NCBI GenBank assembly: GCA_026214975.1
Contig: JAOBSW010000545.1
Coordinates: 1-64,000 of the forward strand
DNA from: Gentiana macrophylla
Lineage: Eukaryota > Streptophyta > Magnoliopsida > Gentianales > Gentianaceae
Direction: 5' to 3'
DNA length: 64,000 nt
Position numbers and translations under genes: made by a program. Below the pieces are notes generated by a model that did no database searches, had not been told where the DNA came from, and worked only from the letters and a program-made list of their open reading frames with translations. This document shows positions 1 to 12,154 of the stretch, piece after piece. The stretch's first letter is position 1, and every line of letters starts with the position of its first letter.

Positions 1-1097
1 GACATGTTGTTATTTAAGTAATGGGGAGTAAAGGATTGGTTGTTTGTACTACAAAATGTGCTTAATTTATTGTGCTTATTATTTTTCAAAAAAATTTCAA
101 ATTTTTAAAAAACATCCGTCGAGCAAGAGTTTATTTTGGCTTACTTACTTGTTATATTCCCATACTTGTGCTCGATTGACTAGTATTTTAGCATAGATCT
201 TTGATAAATAAGCCTTTACTCAATTCTCTTCACGTAAGCCTCTTGATGTGGTGAACTTAGAAAGCGTACCCATTTAAACCGATGATGTTTGATTACGGTT
301 ATCGGACCGTTCGTTTAGTGCTAATGTCATGGAAATTGTAATATGTGCGTAGTTGGAATTGAAGTAGGAAGTATATCGTGAATATACCGAAGCTGAATGT
401 GATAAGTGAAGCGTAACTCGTGCTTTGGAAAAGTTGTTTTAAAATTGAAATTGGGTGTGTTAGGCGGTCGATGATTAGAGTGAGGTAGGGCGTATCTCGA
501 GCGTCCTATACCACTATGATGACCATAAGCTCACGACGGTCGAGGAAGAAGGCGCCTTATGATTTGAGTAAGGTAGGGTATATCCGAATGTCCATTACGC
601 TATGACGGGCAAGAGCTCATTTCGATGTGCGTTTATATGTGAAGGATAATTAAATCAACTTACATAAGGAATTTGGTATGAATAAGTGAAAGACTTAGTT
701 ATCGATACACCTTATCCCGATATAGGCCAAGGTATATGTTGTAAGGGAATATCCTCTGCAGGTACTAAATTGAAAAGATTTTGAAAACACATGTATTACT
801 CTCTAGTCATGGACGTGAGTAGTTTCGTAGAAGCGTAAAGTATAGTCGGGGTAATTCATTATCTGTCTTAAATGGGTATTTGTTGGTTAGCTTGAATTTA
901 ATTGTCAAGTGTGGAATCGGTGGAAATTGAAGAAGGCTTTGCACACACTACACATTCGAGTGTCGTTTATTACATGGGATGCATGTTTTTATAATGATCG
1001 ACCGGTCGTGATTTGACTTTATGTGGTTTAATGCATAAGTAAGCTTTGGTTTTCTTGTTTTGTTTTGCTCGGACGAGCAAAAGCTAAATGTGGGGAG
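1..1097 (+). repeat. 3' internal (non-coding) end of a Ty3/gypsy element
   Basis: No open frame of note is present. Two imperfect copies of a unit beginning GAGTRAGGTAGGG lie near 479 and 557. The stretch ends at about 1070-1097 in a GCTCGGACGAGC word followed by a purine-rich run, ATGTGGGGAG. That arrangement resembles the polypurine tract just before the 3' LTR of Athila/Tat-like gypsy elements. The assignment rests on this motif and on the LTR-like DNA that follows; the element's coding part lies outside the window. Confidence 0.5.
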
Positions 1098-2580
1098 TTA
1101 TTAACGGTGATTTTTATGGTTTATATGACTTTATTTCAGTAGCAATTTCCTTTGTGTTTTATTACTTTTTATAGAAAATTAAGTGTTTAAGTGAATTATT
1201 GAAAGAATGCGTATTGAAATGGTTTAAGTACAAAATCGAGCTATTTACGTGGTTCTATTGATGATTTTCAATCTAGATATATGGTTCTACATTTTGCACG
1301 TTTCTATTATCTTGTAGGTATATTTGCATGGCATGGAATGAGTTTAAAGATGTCTACTATGAAGATTTAATGGAAAGGAAGATGCAAGTTGAAGATGGGA
1401 TGAAGAAATTATACAAGTGCGAGCGAGTGTTTGCAATTTCGTCCGAGTGGGCCGGACGTCGAAGGCCTGGGCGGGCGTCCATGAGAACAATCGATTGAGA
1501 TTTCAAGAATTTTGTTGAGCAGCGTCTACAAATACATAGGGCGGGTGTCCGATCAAGCTCGGCCCGACTCGAAGATTTCATGCATACCCAGGCGGGCGTC
1601 CATAATAGTGAGCAGCGTCCGACACCGACTTTAGTTAAACCGACCTTGAATTCTATAAATATAATGCTGCATCTCAACCACAGGGGATACCTCATATCAC
1701 ACCATATTATACATTGAGAAAACCCTGAGAGTCAAGCAAAGTTAGGCTCGATCGACCGATCCTGGTGCTTGGTTGACCGAGGGTTTTTTTTTGTTTTTAT
1801 ATTGTTTCGTTTTACGGATTGTGCGATTCTTTGAAATTTGGCGGTTTGTTCAAGATTATGTGAATCCGTTTAGTGAGTTCTTGGTTTTCAACCTTAGGTT
1901 TATTTTGTGATTTTAATTAAAGTCATTATCTTTTCTATATGGTTATTATTGTTATGCAATTTAAATCGAGAGATGTATTCTTTGTTGATGTTTACTATGT
2001 GATGAGAATCGGTGTAAACCTAGATCACCATAGGAAAGATTGGATCTTTAACCTAAAAATAACGAGAGTTGTTAGGTTAATTTCTAGGTTGCTAGATTGA
2101 GAAACCTTACACCTTTGTTATGAAAGCGTTAATCTTTAAGGATCGAGAGATGGCGAGATTAATAGAGCAATTATCTAAGAGATTAGGAATTCGAACCTAC
2201 GATAGGTGAATCACGATTTGAGTTAAATCATCACAGGATAACCTTAGGGAGGAAATTGAGGGTTGCGAGGCGGTGGATCATTGCTTGTTTAGTTGTTTAA
2301 TCACCATGATCATCGTCACAACTTTATAGTTGTTTATTGTTTTTTTCTAGTTTATAGTTTAGATTTAGGTTTCGCAACTATCTTTCACGGCTTTGGGTTC
2401 TAGATCCTCTGCGCCTGCGATTTATCATTTTCGTTTTTAGTTCTGTTTTGTGTTGTTTTAGTCGTGACAAATTTTAGAAGAATTAATAAACTAGATAAAC
2501 AACCTCGATTCCCTGTGATTCGACTCCGGTTTTTAATCGCTATACTACGATCCCTGCACTTGGGGTAAACCGGATTATTT
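1098..2580 (+). repeat. LTR of a gypsy (Athila/Tat-like) element, approximate ends
   Basis: The segment follows a polypurine-like run and ends in a stretch (about 2500-2575) with CCCTGTGATTCGACTCC and CTATACTACGATCCCTGCAC, wording typical of the 3' part of Athila-type LTRs. Inside, at 1440-1620, three copies of GCGGGYGTCC form a GC-rich patch in otherwise AT-rich DNA. A second LTR of the same general build lies at 28586-30210. No second LTR or target duplication is visible here, so the borders are approximate. Confidence 0.5.
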
Positions 2581-2584
2581 TTAT

Positions 2585-3395
2585 TACTTGTTTATTTTTC
2601 ATTGCATAAAATCCGAGACACTCTCTCGGAACCACAATACCATTAAACCACTGGAGCACCATTCCTTTGCAAGTCTCAGATACCAGCTACCGACCTTAGG
2701 AGCTTGTGTTGTTGGTATGCTATCTGAAAATCCCTACACATCCTCTCCTTTTGTCATCCCGTTCGCTCATATACTCCATAAACATGTGCATCATAGAGTC
2801 ACCACGAACACAGAGCCACTTTGCTACACGAGCCGGTATGAAAGGTTGTCGTTCTTGGAGTGAATTGTGTCCCGAACAAGCACATAAGCGGAACTGTTGA
2901 TACCGTGATGAGGTATGATGCGGGAACCTGCCGACTAACTGGCAGGCGATGGGTGTGAGAGTCATGTTGTGGTCGAGAAGAGGGTGGTAGCCTTTCCGAA
3001 GTAGTCCTGGAAGGGACATCTGATGCAAGATACTGAGGCCCTTGGGAAAGCCCTTGAGAAAGCCCTTGGGAAAGACCTTGGGAAAGCCCTTGAGGCTGGC
3101 CCTGAGACTGGCCTTGAGACTGGCCCTAAGATCGGCCCTAAGTTCTTCCACGCCGCTGCCCTGGGGCCATCGGTGGGAGCGAAGCTATAAGAGGGATCGG
3201 TTCTGATGATGCTGAAGGATCCTAGTCAGAACGGTTAGATGTAGAATGGGTAACTCTCTTATCGCCTGCTATCACTAAAAAAGAAGGAAAGCATAGAACC
3301 ACTCTTAGACTAGGATTCAAGATTCACAACTTAAGATTAACATCTGCAAGCAGCGGTTTGGCGCCCAAGTTTTCTAACTTAGGCTCGATACCAAG
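2585..3395 (-). pseudogene. Degenerate gag-like leader region of an LTR element
   Basis: Read on the minus strand, a frame starting near 3170 (MAPGQRRGRT) runs into Gly-Gln/Ser-rich repeats with two in-frame stops. Repeats of about 12 bp (GCCCTTGGGAAA and variants) fill 3030-3130 and encode a GLSQ-type repeat. Just upstream, at 3385-3394, the minus strand reads TTGGTATCGAGCC, close to an initiator-Met-tRNA primer binding site. This suggests the start of gag behind a 5' LTR. The fragment stops abruptly at about 2585 against the plus-oriented LTR. No conserved gag domain is clear, so the call is weak. Confidence 0.35.
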
Positions 3396-4950
3396 CTATA
3401 ACGCCCGTCCGGACACCGAGTCCTATACGGAAAATGGAGCGTTCGACACGTGACATTTAGAAAACCCTAAACCTCACATCACGCCTTACATCATATCGGA
3501 CTAATTAACAATAAATGCGGAAATAAAACAAACCAAAGACTCGGGATTAAGACCCTCGGGGTCTTACATAACAACAACCAACCGAAAGTAAGCTTCTTTG
3601 TCAAACTATATCATAAATAATCGAAATAAATGCTAGCATCCCAAATGAACATCCACGTCTAAAAAAGGAAAGGCATTGTAACATCTCGGTGACAATGTCT
3701 TATTCAAAAGTACTAAAACATTAAACAAGAACATAAACTCCATAAGCTCCAATCCTAAGCTGATCTTGAACTCTTCCTCGAAACATCACCAACTGCATAT
3801 CTTCTTATTCCAAAAGAGGAGTAAGCTCATGCATAATCTTAGTAAGGAGAAAGAAGATCAAAAGTGAGATTCATGGTTGTCATAAGCCGGAAAACACGAC
3901 ATGAATCTACTTTATCCGCTTATTTTCACAAACAATTTAGAACCATGCTTTTAACATAAGGATAAAAACCACTTTGTAGTACATAATCAATGCATAAGAA
4001 AACATGCCTATTTTACTATACCCGTTTATCTTGCACATACATGTTCAGTTATATTAACTATTTACTCACTTTCTTAACATATTCATGTCCATGTCTTTTC
4101 CTATCCGTGACTCTTGTCCACTAGCTTTAAGGCGTGAGAGATACACTCGGCTATACAAGTAACTACACCTCCAACATGGGACTTCTTTGATGCCCAGGTA
4201 CACTTATAAGCACACCGCCTTAAGAACGGCTTGGCTAATATAGCTAGTCACACTTCCGACATGTGTCTTCTTGTTCCCAAGGTACCCGTCTATTCGTGCT
4301 TATTAACGAATACCTGCTAAGTAGATTCGATAACATGTAAATAAAATAGGAGCACATAAAACACGTGATTTTATACTAAAAACAAATCCATGTCTAACTT
4401 TATAGGAAACATACAAAGGCCATAACAACCCCGAACTACCATCTTATCTCCTCTATCGTGTAAAATATAACTCGAGAAAATTATCCGAAACCCAAATAAC
4501 ATTCGAAGAAAACATTATTGGCAAGTACCGAAACAAATAATTATGTTCGGTTTAAATGCGATTTAACATAAACAATATTAAAACAACTTAAATGCTTGAT
4601 CTTTAAATTAAAAGCGGATAATTTTGATAAGAAGAACTCCTTACCTCTTAACCTTCAAAGTATTTCTAGCAATTTGCTTTGAATTCTAGCAATCCTATGG
4701 ACAACCCCTACACAACGATTAATTTCCATATCAATTCTATGTCAAAAATTATGATTTTACGATGATACGATGATGAACCTAATTTCAACCGTAGGACCGA
4801 GGCTGAGCGATTCAGATTGGTAAAATACCTTCTTTGAAAAATCACACATTGTTTAGGTAGAATCGTTCTCCTCGTTCTTTGTGATCGTTTTGATTGCTTG
4901 TATCGCAAAGCGGACGACGGAACCTTTAAAAGCTAATTCTTTCCGCCTCT
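3396..4950 (-). repeat. Probable 5' LTR of a minus-oriented gypsy-type element
   Basis: Its edge at 3396 reads TATAACGCCCGTCCGGACAC, similar to plant gypsy LTR ends of the TGTAACGCCC type, with the expected G changed to A. It is directly followed, on the minus strand, by a primer-binding-like TTGGTATCGAGCC. Two imperfect units (4155-4200 and 4230-4285), with CCAACATGGGACTTCTT and CCGACATGTGTCTTCTT, form a direct repeat. The outer end near 4950 is a guess. No coding capacity is seen. Confidence 0.45.
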
Positions 4951-6413
4951 GTTTACATGTCACCGACGGAAGCAATTGACCACAGGCGTAAAGCGCAGTG
5001 ACCTTTTCTTTATGTTAATGGAACCATGTATGTACGCATATACATACATTTATATAGGTTTTATGTTTAGTAGTTTTACTTTCTTTTCTTTTTTATTTTA
5101 TTTCTTATACAAGGTTTTTAGGAAAACAATAATTATTTTCCTTTTATCCCTCTTATTTTGAATTTAGCAAAATATTGAAAAAGAAGATACTTGAGGTGAC
5201 GAAAATACTCTTATAAAATTACGAGGGTTTTACATAAGCTGCAACCCCGCCCTTCCAATTTTCCCCAACCCCACGCATAAAAAGAAAATAACAAACTATT
5301 CCTTACAACTCTTTAGACTAAATACACTTAGTTTAGATTTTACGTTGGTTTTCAACATTTATTAAAAGAGCAATGCCGGAATTCATTATTGACAATGGTT
5401 AAGAAGATTTCAATTCTCCTTAAATTACACTTGAAATGACTCAATATATATAACACTTGAAAGCTCAATAAGTCACATCCCATGATACTTTTCATCCTTT
5501 CACAATCCAGTCATCAGTTCATTTTTTTGAGAAAAAAAACTTGGTAACTATATCGTTGAACATTTTCACATTAAGCCGTGTCAAAGTATGCACGCCCCAA
5601 ATTTTTAACAACTCCATCCAATTACTTGATAGTAAATAAAATTTTGATAACATAACATTTGTAGACCAAAAGGGGGAAATGTTTTTTTATAAGTAGGCTT
5701 TTGCGAGAAGGATGTATTTATTCAATTATCCGGCTCCAATGACACTAGTTATTAATTAGGACAAATCACATGGAAACTTACCAATATACCCTTTTTTAAT
5801 ATATAAGTTTTTTTGGAAAGAAAAAAAAACAAAAGCAGCGGAAGTAAATAGAGCGGATTTTATCTTTGATTTCATGAATTTGGCGGTTATGATCGGATAG
5901 CCTCAATGTCAATCGTTTTGTGCACATCACTGGCCAGATCCCCTGATTTTAGCAACTCTTTGTTATAGCATTATCTTCCCCACGCTTTTTTTTTTTTTTT
6001 TTCCTTCCGTTTATCTCCTTTTTTTGGTTGTTTATCTCTGCTTCAGTATTGCGGCATCAGCTTCAACACGATTTTGTTTATTGTGGCAATCATTTTCTCT
6101 GTATGATCGACTGTTGTCAGGTATTTATTCGTAATTTCTTCGTTGTTATTTAATAATGATCATGTTTAGACGATTTCTTTGTTGTGGAACCAAATATTTC
6201 CTTTCTCAAAGCGATTTGTGTTTCTTTGAAATCAAAATGAAATTGTATCGAGCACGTTTTATGCCTCCATCTAGATAACTTTCTTTTGTAATTGAAGTGT
6301 TCAAACAATTTGTCTCCACTTGTTTACGTTTGTAATTGGTCTACTGGCACTACAATTACCGCTCAATGGATTTCTTTGGTATGTAATTTGGTTGTTTTTA
6401 TGTTTCATTTCAT
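4951..6413. other. AT-rich stretch with no recognised gene
   Basis: The stretch has long poly-T and poly-A runs (5980-6005, 5818-5832) and short stop-closed frames only. I see no conserved protein, RNA gene or clear repeat borders. Confidence 0.5.
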
Positions 6414-6743
6414 GTGAATGTGCTAGGTTTTATTACGGGCAAAATGTTGATTCTCATGTGCACATTTAATCGAGAAATGTGTGTCCTTCCGGTAACTTAT
6501 CAAGCTACCCTCAAGTCTATACATGACAAGGTTTCTAACCGTTGGGCGGAACTTAAATATTTGTGTAACAATTTACGATTACTCGGTCCCGGGTATCCAA
6601 AGTGTTTGCTTAAGTGTGATGACGATGTGGTTTATTTGCTTTCATTAGGTGATTCATACGAGATTAAGCGTGTAGATGTTGAGGTCACGGAGATGGTGTT
6701 ATTGGCTCTTCTTCCACTTACACCGATGGGTATGCACTCTTAG
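6414..6743 (+). CDS. Hypothetical 109-residue ORF, possibly N-terminal MULE transposase fragment
   Basis: The frame is 109 codons long in a region where most frames close quickly. Residues around 35-85 (VSNRWAELKYLCNNLRLLGPGYPKCLLKCDDDV is the core; key elements are the RWAELK and CDDDVVYLL stretches) recall the small N-terminal domain that precedes Mutator-like transposases in plants, where an acidic DDD patch is common. No MULE catalytic core follows, and no long terminal inverted repeats could be paired around it. It may equally be a decayed exon of an unknown gene. The start at 6414 is only the first ATG in frame. Confidence 0.3.
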   Translation: MNVLGFITGKMLILMCTFNREMCVLPVTYQATLKSIHDKVSNRWAELKYLCNNLRLLGPGYPKCLLKCDDDVVYLLSLGDSYEIKRVDVEVTEMVLLALLPLTPMGMHS

Positions 6744-7430
6744 GTCGACAAGTCACTATTGACAATGATGAGTCTATGCTAATGTGTTTACCACAGTCAA
6801 GCGACACCACGCCGTATGAATTTAGGATGGGATAAAGCGATAGTAAAGGAAGGACAACGACACCTGTTGTATGAGTCCATTACTTCCGGTTTGTAGTAGT
6901 TACCACCAAACTTGAAAGACTTTTCTTGTCTATCGTATGTTGAAATAACATCGTCTAACATTTCGTTAGACCTTTTCCGAGTTTTAGTTTGTCCTCATCC
7001 AAAGCTTTAAGCGGAAACTTGAAAGGGTTACTGCATCAAGTCTCGGTGTCACAGTAGTTAGATCTCCCTTTACTTCGTTATATATTTCTTTGTATGGTCT
7101 TGATTGTGCACTGTATTGATTAGCTCCCCTGCATAATGTAGTGTTACATGTTAGCAACCACAATTTCACATATACACCCACTTAAAGTAGCATTGGCCAT
7201 CTAGTGTACTTAAGTATAGAAACTATTGGACTATGACCTCGTATTCAACACCAAGTTTCTATTCGATACGGTTTACCGTAACGAATGACCAACAACTCCT
7301 TAACAACAACACCAAATAACATAACAAAACCACACAATTCAATATCGAGTAACACTAAGCCACACCTAGAGAGTAAATTCTAGTAAAGAGCATTTGAGTA
7401 ACAATTCCACACCAACTTAGCCAATATTAG
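6744..7430. other. No recognised gene
   Basis: Short frames only. Nothing on either strand resembles a known protein, and no repeat borders are visible. Confidence 0.4.
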
Positions 7431-8070
7431 ATTTACATTTCAGCAGCAATAATCATTATCAACCTGACAGTAACAATTACTCAGTAAGTAACAATTATGA
7501 TCAACACAGCAGCAACATGTAATGAAGAAGAAACACAATATGTCAACTACTCGCTTACAGAACTCATTCTTGTCACATTTCAACAGTAAGAGAACCCCGC
7601 GGTAAAACAACATTTCACAGTAACAATAACAGTCAACGATGCACTAAAAGTTAATCGAGAAGTAAAACTTTTCCAATAAGTAACAATATGACCAATCGAA
7701 CAGCAACCTTTAACGGGGAAGCAACACGCAAACTCAATCTGAAATGTTGACATAACTCACTCAAGTCACAATTCTACGTTAAGAGAACACCGCGGTAAAG
7801 CAACATCTCAAAGTAACAACCTGAATCAACCGTTCAGTAACAGTTAATCGAGAAGTTACATTCACACGTTACATAGAACCCACCGTAACAGTAACATATT
7901 CAAAGGGAATGCTTGAAACAATCAAGCACGTCACACTTTCTGGAGTCACAGATCTAACATAAAAGTAGTATAATTAAAGCAACTATTTCATAATACACAA
8001 ATCTCCAACATACAGCAACATTCCTGTAAGTAACAATCATACTTCAAGTTACGTCTACACCCACCATTCA
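7431..8070. repeat. Degenerate AGTAACA-rich repeat tract
   Basis: The heptamer AGTAACA or close variants (CAGTAACAATTA, AAGTAACAAT, CCGTAACAGTAACAT) recur at least a dozen times at irregular spacing. A larger block, beginning near ACCCCGCGGTAAAACAACAT at about 7594, recurs near 7789 (ACACCGCGGTAAAGCAACAT), about 195 bp on. The tract therefore looks like two or three diverged copies of a longer unit rather than a simple microsatellite. No coding function is seen. Confidence 0.5.
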
Positions 8071-9559
8071 CACGAAAAACGTATAGGCTACCTTCCTAAC
8101 AGGCTTGATATGAAACATGGATAGCTAATACTCAAGAATTCTTCACATTATATAACAGCAAGATTCCATATTTACGTGTGAATCAATACTGTATTACCAC
8201 AAATACAGTAAAAACAGCATATTCGCCTCACACGCTAGATGCATTTTCCTCAACCAAAATCCAGAAAACCCCAAAATAGTGTTTGTTAGCCAATTTAAGA
8301 AATTAATAGGATCCAAACCTGTTTCTGAACCCATACTGAATAAAGTCTAATATTAGGAAGGAAATCTTACTCATCTGTCTTCTTTTTTTGTCCACTAGGC
8401 ATGGCGACCACCAAGGAACGCAGTGATTCTCGACTTTTCCCTTCGGTGTCACCTTCTTGGTAGAATTGTATCCGAATCACGCAGAGGAGGAGCTCGATCC
8501 ACCCTTCAAGAAACCGTAATGGCCGAGACCCAAAACTTGAGAGACGTATCATATTCATACTCGCACCGTTGTGATTGATTAATGCTCTTCTCCAAATTTG
8601 ATTTGCAACTAACTAAATCATATCGATTTGTTCAAAATTAAGTAAACGCAGATTTGCTCCTTATTTCTATAAGTAATTGATTTCCAAGGCGTAATTTGCG
8701 TCTATCCATTTTCCCATATCTGCTATGAATCCGGTGCACGAGTTTTAGGGATTGTGTTTTGAAGGAGGTGAAAGACGACGTGTATGAACACATTTAATTG
8801 TGATTGGATAAATGAGGTTAAATTAAAAAGTAACAAGGGGTATTTTTGTCCAAATATTTTGTTTTTGTCCTTTATAACATATGAAAAGAAAAATGTCCTT
8901 GCGGACCCATTATTGTTGTTTCTTGTCCTTACCCCCTCCCCATGTTTTTTTTTTCCAAAAGAAGCTTTAAGTGTAGGTAAATTTTATGGTGGTCAATGAA
9001 CACGAAACTCAATCTTTATTTGGATGATTGCGAATTGATCTACATACGCGCAATCACTCGTATGATTAAATGTGTCCATTGAGTTTGGTACAAAATTAAA
9101 ATAAACAATAAGCGAAATGATATTGAGTTTGGTTAAAAGGACATCTTATCGACTAAATAGGGATGAAAGGATATTGAGTTTTAATTAGAACAAAATGCTT
9201 GGTTTTTCCTAAATTACCCTCATTTTTAATTCTTCATAGCCAATTGTGATACATAATATAATGAAAAAAACGGTTCTTTTAAAGGAAGCAGTTAATATTG
9301 TAACTTTAAATCCATTTTCCATTATTTTAGATAAGCATTATCACTACATATTTTTGAATTTAAGGGATATCATAGTTTTGACAAACGAATTAATCCATCT
9401 TTTATGCAAAAATTAATGCACCTATATTTTTCGATCCATATCAGTGTTACTACATTTTTTTGTCGTAACATCTATTTTATCGGTTGTTACTACTTCTTTT
9501 TTAGTGTTACTATAGTTTTTCTGTAACTACATTTATTTTATCGACTATTACTCTTTCTT
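8071..9559. other. No recognised gene
   Basis: Only short frames occur. A minus-strand frame at 8367-8558 and a plus-strand frame at 8784-8999 have no recognisable domain. The interval is AT-rich with scattered T runs. Confidence 0.4.
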
Positions 9560-9765
9560 TTTCAAGGGGGTGCACGCCTGGTCAAGGGGGCGTACGCCCA
9601 ATGTTCTTGTCAAGCTTCGGTTCGCATGCAGCAAGGCCGGGCGCACGCCTAGGGTGAAGGGAGTGCATGCTTGTACTCCCAGTTCCGTCCATACTGTTCC
9701 AATAAGTGCCAGGCGCACACCTGGATCATCCCAGGCTCACACCTGGGTCGATCCCCATGTCTGTT
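9560..9765. repeat. GC-rich patch with repeated GCRCACGCCT words
   Basis: Words such as GTGCACGCCTGG, GCGTACGCCC, GCGCACGCCTAGG and GCGCACACCTGG recur within 200 bp in sharply AT-rich surroundings. Similar words lie inside the gypsy LTRs at 1440-1620 and 28920-29150, so this may be a piece of a related LTR. No borders are visible. Confidence 0.4.
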
Positions 9766-10817
9766 TTTGCACTTTCTGTACATGTTCGAGCTTTCTTTCA
9801 ATTCCAAACACAAATTCGTACCTTTATAATACCACATCATACCAAACCTAGAATTTTCCAACAACAACAATGTACCAAACAATACTTCAACGAGCTAACA
9901 ACACGCTGATCAGAACACCCCCTTACATTTGATTTGGCAAGAAAGGGATCCAAATGCGACACAACAAAGATTCTTTTGATTCTTCGGCTTCTACGCAAAA
10001 TCCACGAACCAAAAGCACAATTCTATGATTACTAACACAATAGAAGCAAACGACAACACCTAGAATTGAAATTTTGCCAAAGCGATGAAGATTCTATTTT
10101 TGGTCTAGAAATAGTAAACTTACGAAATTAGGAATTGCTAGTATCAAAATGATCCTCTTGATGTGTTGGGACGGTTATCTCTACCATGATGCTGTTGAAA
10201 AGAGCAACGGGTTAGAACTTAGATTGAAGATTATCTTCGTCCTATTATTTTCCTCAAAGCAATTAACGTATTCCCCCTTTTCTAATAAAAACCGGTGTGT
10301 GTGTGTGTAACGAGGGGTGGGGGTTATTTTATGTAAATATAATTATTAATCCTTAATTTAATTTCCAAAATCCTTAATTATCCAATCAATTAATTACTGA
10401 ATCATTTATTTAAAATCTAGGTAATAAAAATAAAACAAAAATAATCTTATTTATTCCCGTTTACTTTTATGCCTTTTCTCAAAACTCGAGGTATTACCGA
10501 ATCGAACCCGGTGACCTCTTTATCATTCTCAAAGTCGAGTTAACACTTAGAGCCAAGATACTTAGTTAGGCAATTAGCTAATTAATATGAATGTTATCAT
10601 AACAAAAGAGTTAACAATATCTAATCTAAGTAAGAAAATAATATGTTTACATCATTTTGGTGCATATAAAGAATATATAAAATGATCTGTATCACACATT
10701 TTGCATAAAAGTATTAAAAACCCTATAATACTGAAACAACTCTTGCCCGTTGATTGACAAATATATGTAAATCTTGTATGTTTAACAAACGATATAAATC
10801 AAACATTTTCTAATCAA
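9766..10817. other. No recognised gene
   Basis: AT-rich. At 10495-10520 the minus strand carries GAGGTCACCGGGTTCGATTC, a good polymerase III B-box-like sequence of a tRNA-derived SINE, but no matching A-box and tail could be fixed. Confidence 0.4.
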
Positions 10818-11641
10818 CATACCACCAGGGCCATTCCTTACGTTTCATTAGCCCGGGGCAAAATTGAAAGAAGGCCACCTTATTTATTAACAAAATTAAT
10901 TTTCATACTTTAAGTGATATAAGTCCGATCACGTTCAAGAAAATATTAAGACAAGTATATAAAAACATATTACAAATCTAAAAAACAACAAAATTACTGA
11001 ATCAGTAGCGGGAACATAGCAATGGTAGAAACAAAACAATACAAAAAAGCTACAAAACAGGGCAACCGTATCCAGCAACATCAAAAAATTGCAAACACCG
11101 ATCGACAACAGAACAACACTAACAAACAAACAAACCAATCAAGAAAAAAATATTCATGTATTTCAGGATGCAAAATCAACTAATAGTTTCAAGTTTAATA
11201 TTTTTCAACATATCGATCATTCCGTTCATTGGTGGTGGGCGGTCGGTAATGGTTGGTTTTTCATTAGTATTATTACTTTATAATGGTTTCTTCATGCATT
11301 TCTAGATGTAAAATCATTAGTAATAGTTTCAAGTTTAATATTGTCCAATATATCATCCTATTCATGGGCCATGAGAGATCAATTAGGGTAGATTTTTCAT
11401 AAGTATCATTAATTAATTTACGAAATTAATGGTAATTGCATATATCATTACGAAAGAAAAAAAGCGAACAAAAAAATATGTCAAGAGCAAGAATCAAACT
11501 CACATCATAAGAGTATATAACCACGGCCTATCCACTGAACTACCTTACTGATATTGTTGAAATTGTGTAATTTTGGGCGCTTGTATCGTAGGCGCAGGCG
11601 ATCCCATCTCAGCCCGGCCTGAGGCCGGCTCTGCATACCAC
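10818..11641. mobile_element. Non-autonomous hAT element with 8-bp target duplication
   Basis: The direct repeat CATACCAC occurs at 10818-10825 and 11634-11641, exactly flanking an 808-bp segment (10826-11633). The segment begins CAGGGCCATT; its far end, read on the minus strand, begins CAGAGCCGGC. CAGNG ends and 8-bp duplications are hallmarks of the hAT superfamily. No transposase frame is present, so the element would depend on a partner. A SINE-like unit sits inside near the right end. Confidence 0.75.
11465..11565 (-). mobile_element. tRNA-derived SINE-like unit inside the hAT element
   Basis: On the minus strand the sequence TAGTTCAGTGGATAGG matches a polymerase III A-box. About 35 bases further on, GAGTTTGATTCTTG resembles a B-box with one or two changes. 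A T-rich stretch follows. The A-to-B spacing suits a tRNA-derived SINE. No target duplication was fixed, and the body beyond the tRNA-like head is short. Confidence 0.4.
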
Positions 11642-11667
11642 TACTCGAGAGAAGCTTTAAAGCAAAA

Positions 11668-11908
11668 AAGTTATTATTTGCACCCCATCGTTCTACATAC
11701 CGATGCACCCCACCTACCGGTGCACTACACCGTTTACATATAATCGATATTGTGAAAGTCACTTTTGGAGCCAAAAACTGACTTTACCTAGGTCGATTCA
11801 AAATCGAATCTACAGGAAGTCGGTTTTTTTGCCCCAAAACCAATTTCACAAGACCAATTCTAATGTTGTGCAGTGATAGAGCAAGTTTGGTATAAATAAA
11901 GAGCCCTA
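11668..11908. mobile_element. MITE (TTATTTGCACC family)
   Basis: The left end (TTATTATTTGCACCCCATCG) and the right end read on the other strand (CTTTATTTATACCAAACTTG) form imperfect terminal inverted repeats. Internally, CCTACCGGTGCA and stretches such as GAAAGTC and CAAAACCGACT are shared with the elements at 16741 and 36658. No coding capacity. Confidence 0.45.
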
Positions 11909-12154
11909 CAAAAATACTGGGAACTTGTTTTCCATCAGCAACCCAATAAACAAAATAAAAAAATAAAGGGGGGTTTTATGTGATACTCTTATCAGAAGAA
12001 GTAATTAGAAAACACAACTTATCAGATGCAGACAAATTGTTCCACTTAAACGTAGTGGCACATTCACTGATGCCTTTCTTCTGCCACGTCAAAAAGACGA
12101 TTGAAGCCCCACTTTTTAAATTTGCGTAATAGTCTAAATATTTAGGGACTTTTA
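11909..12154. other. No recognised gene
   Basis: A short AT-rich spacer between two transposon-like segments. No conserved frame. Confidence 0.4.

Noticed and set aside
5750..8860. Long MULE terminal inverted repeats around the ORF at 6414
   Set aside because: Shared words (GGACAAA, ATACCC) near 5760 and 8850 are short and out of order.
10490..10530. tRNA gene or SINE from the minus-strand GGGTTCGATTC box
   Set aside because: No paired acceptor stem, A-box or tail could be found at the right distance.
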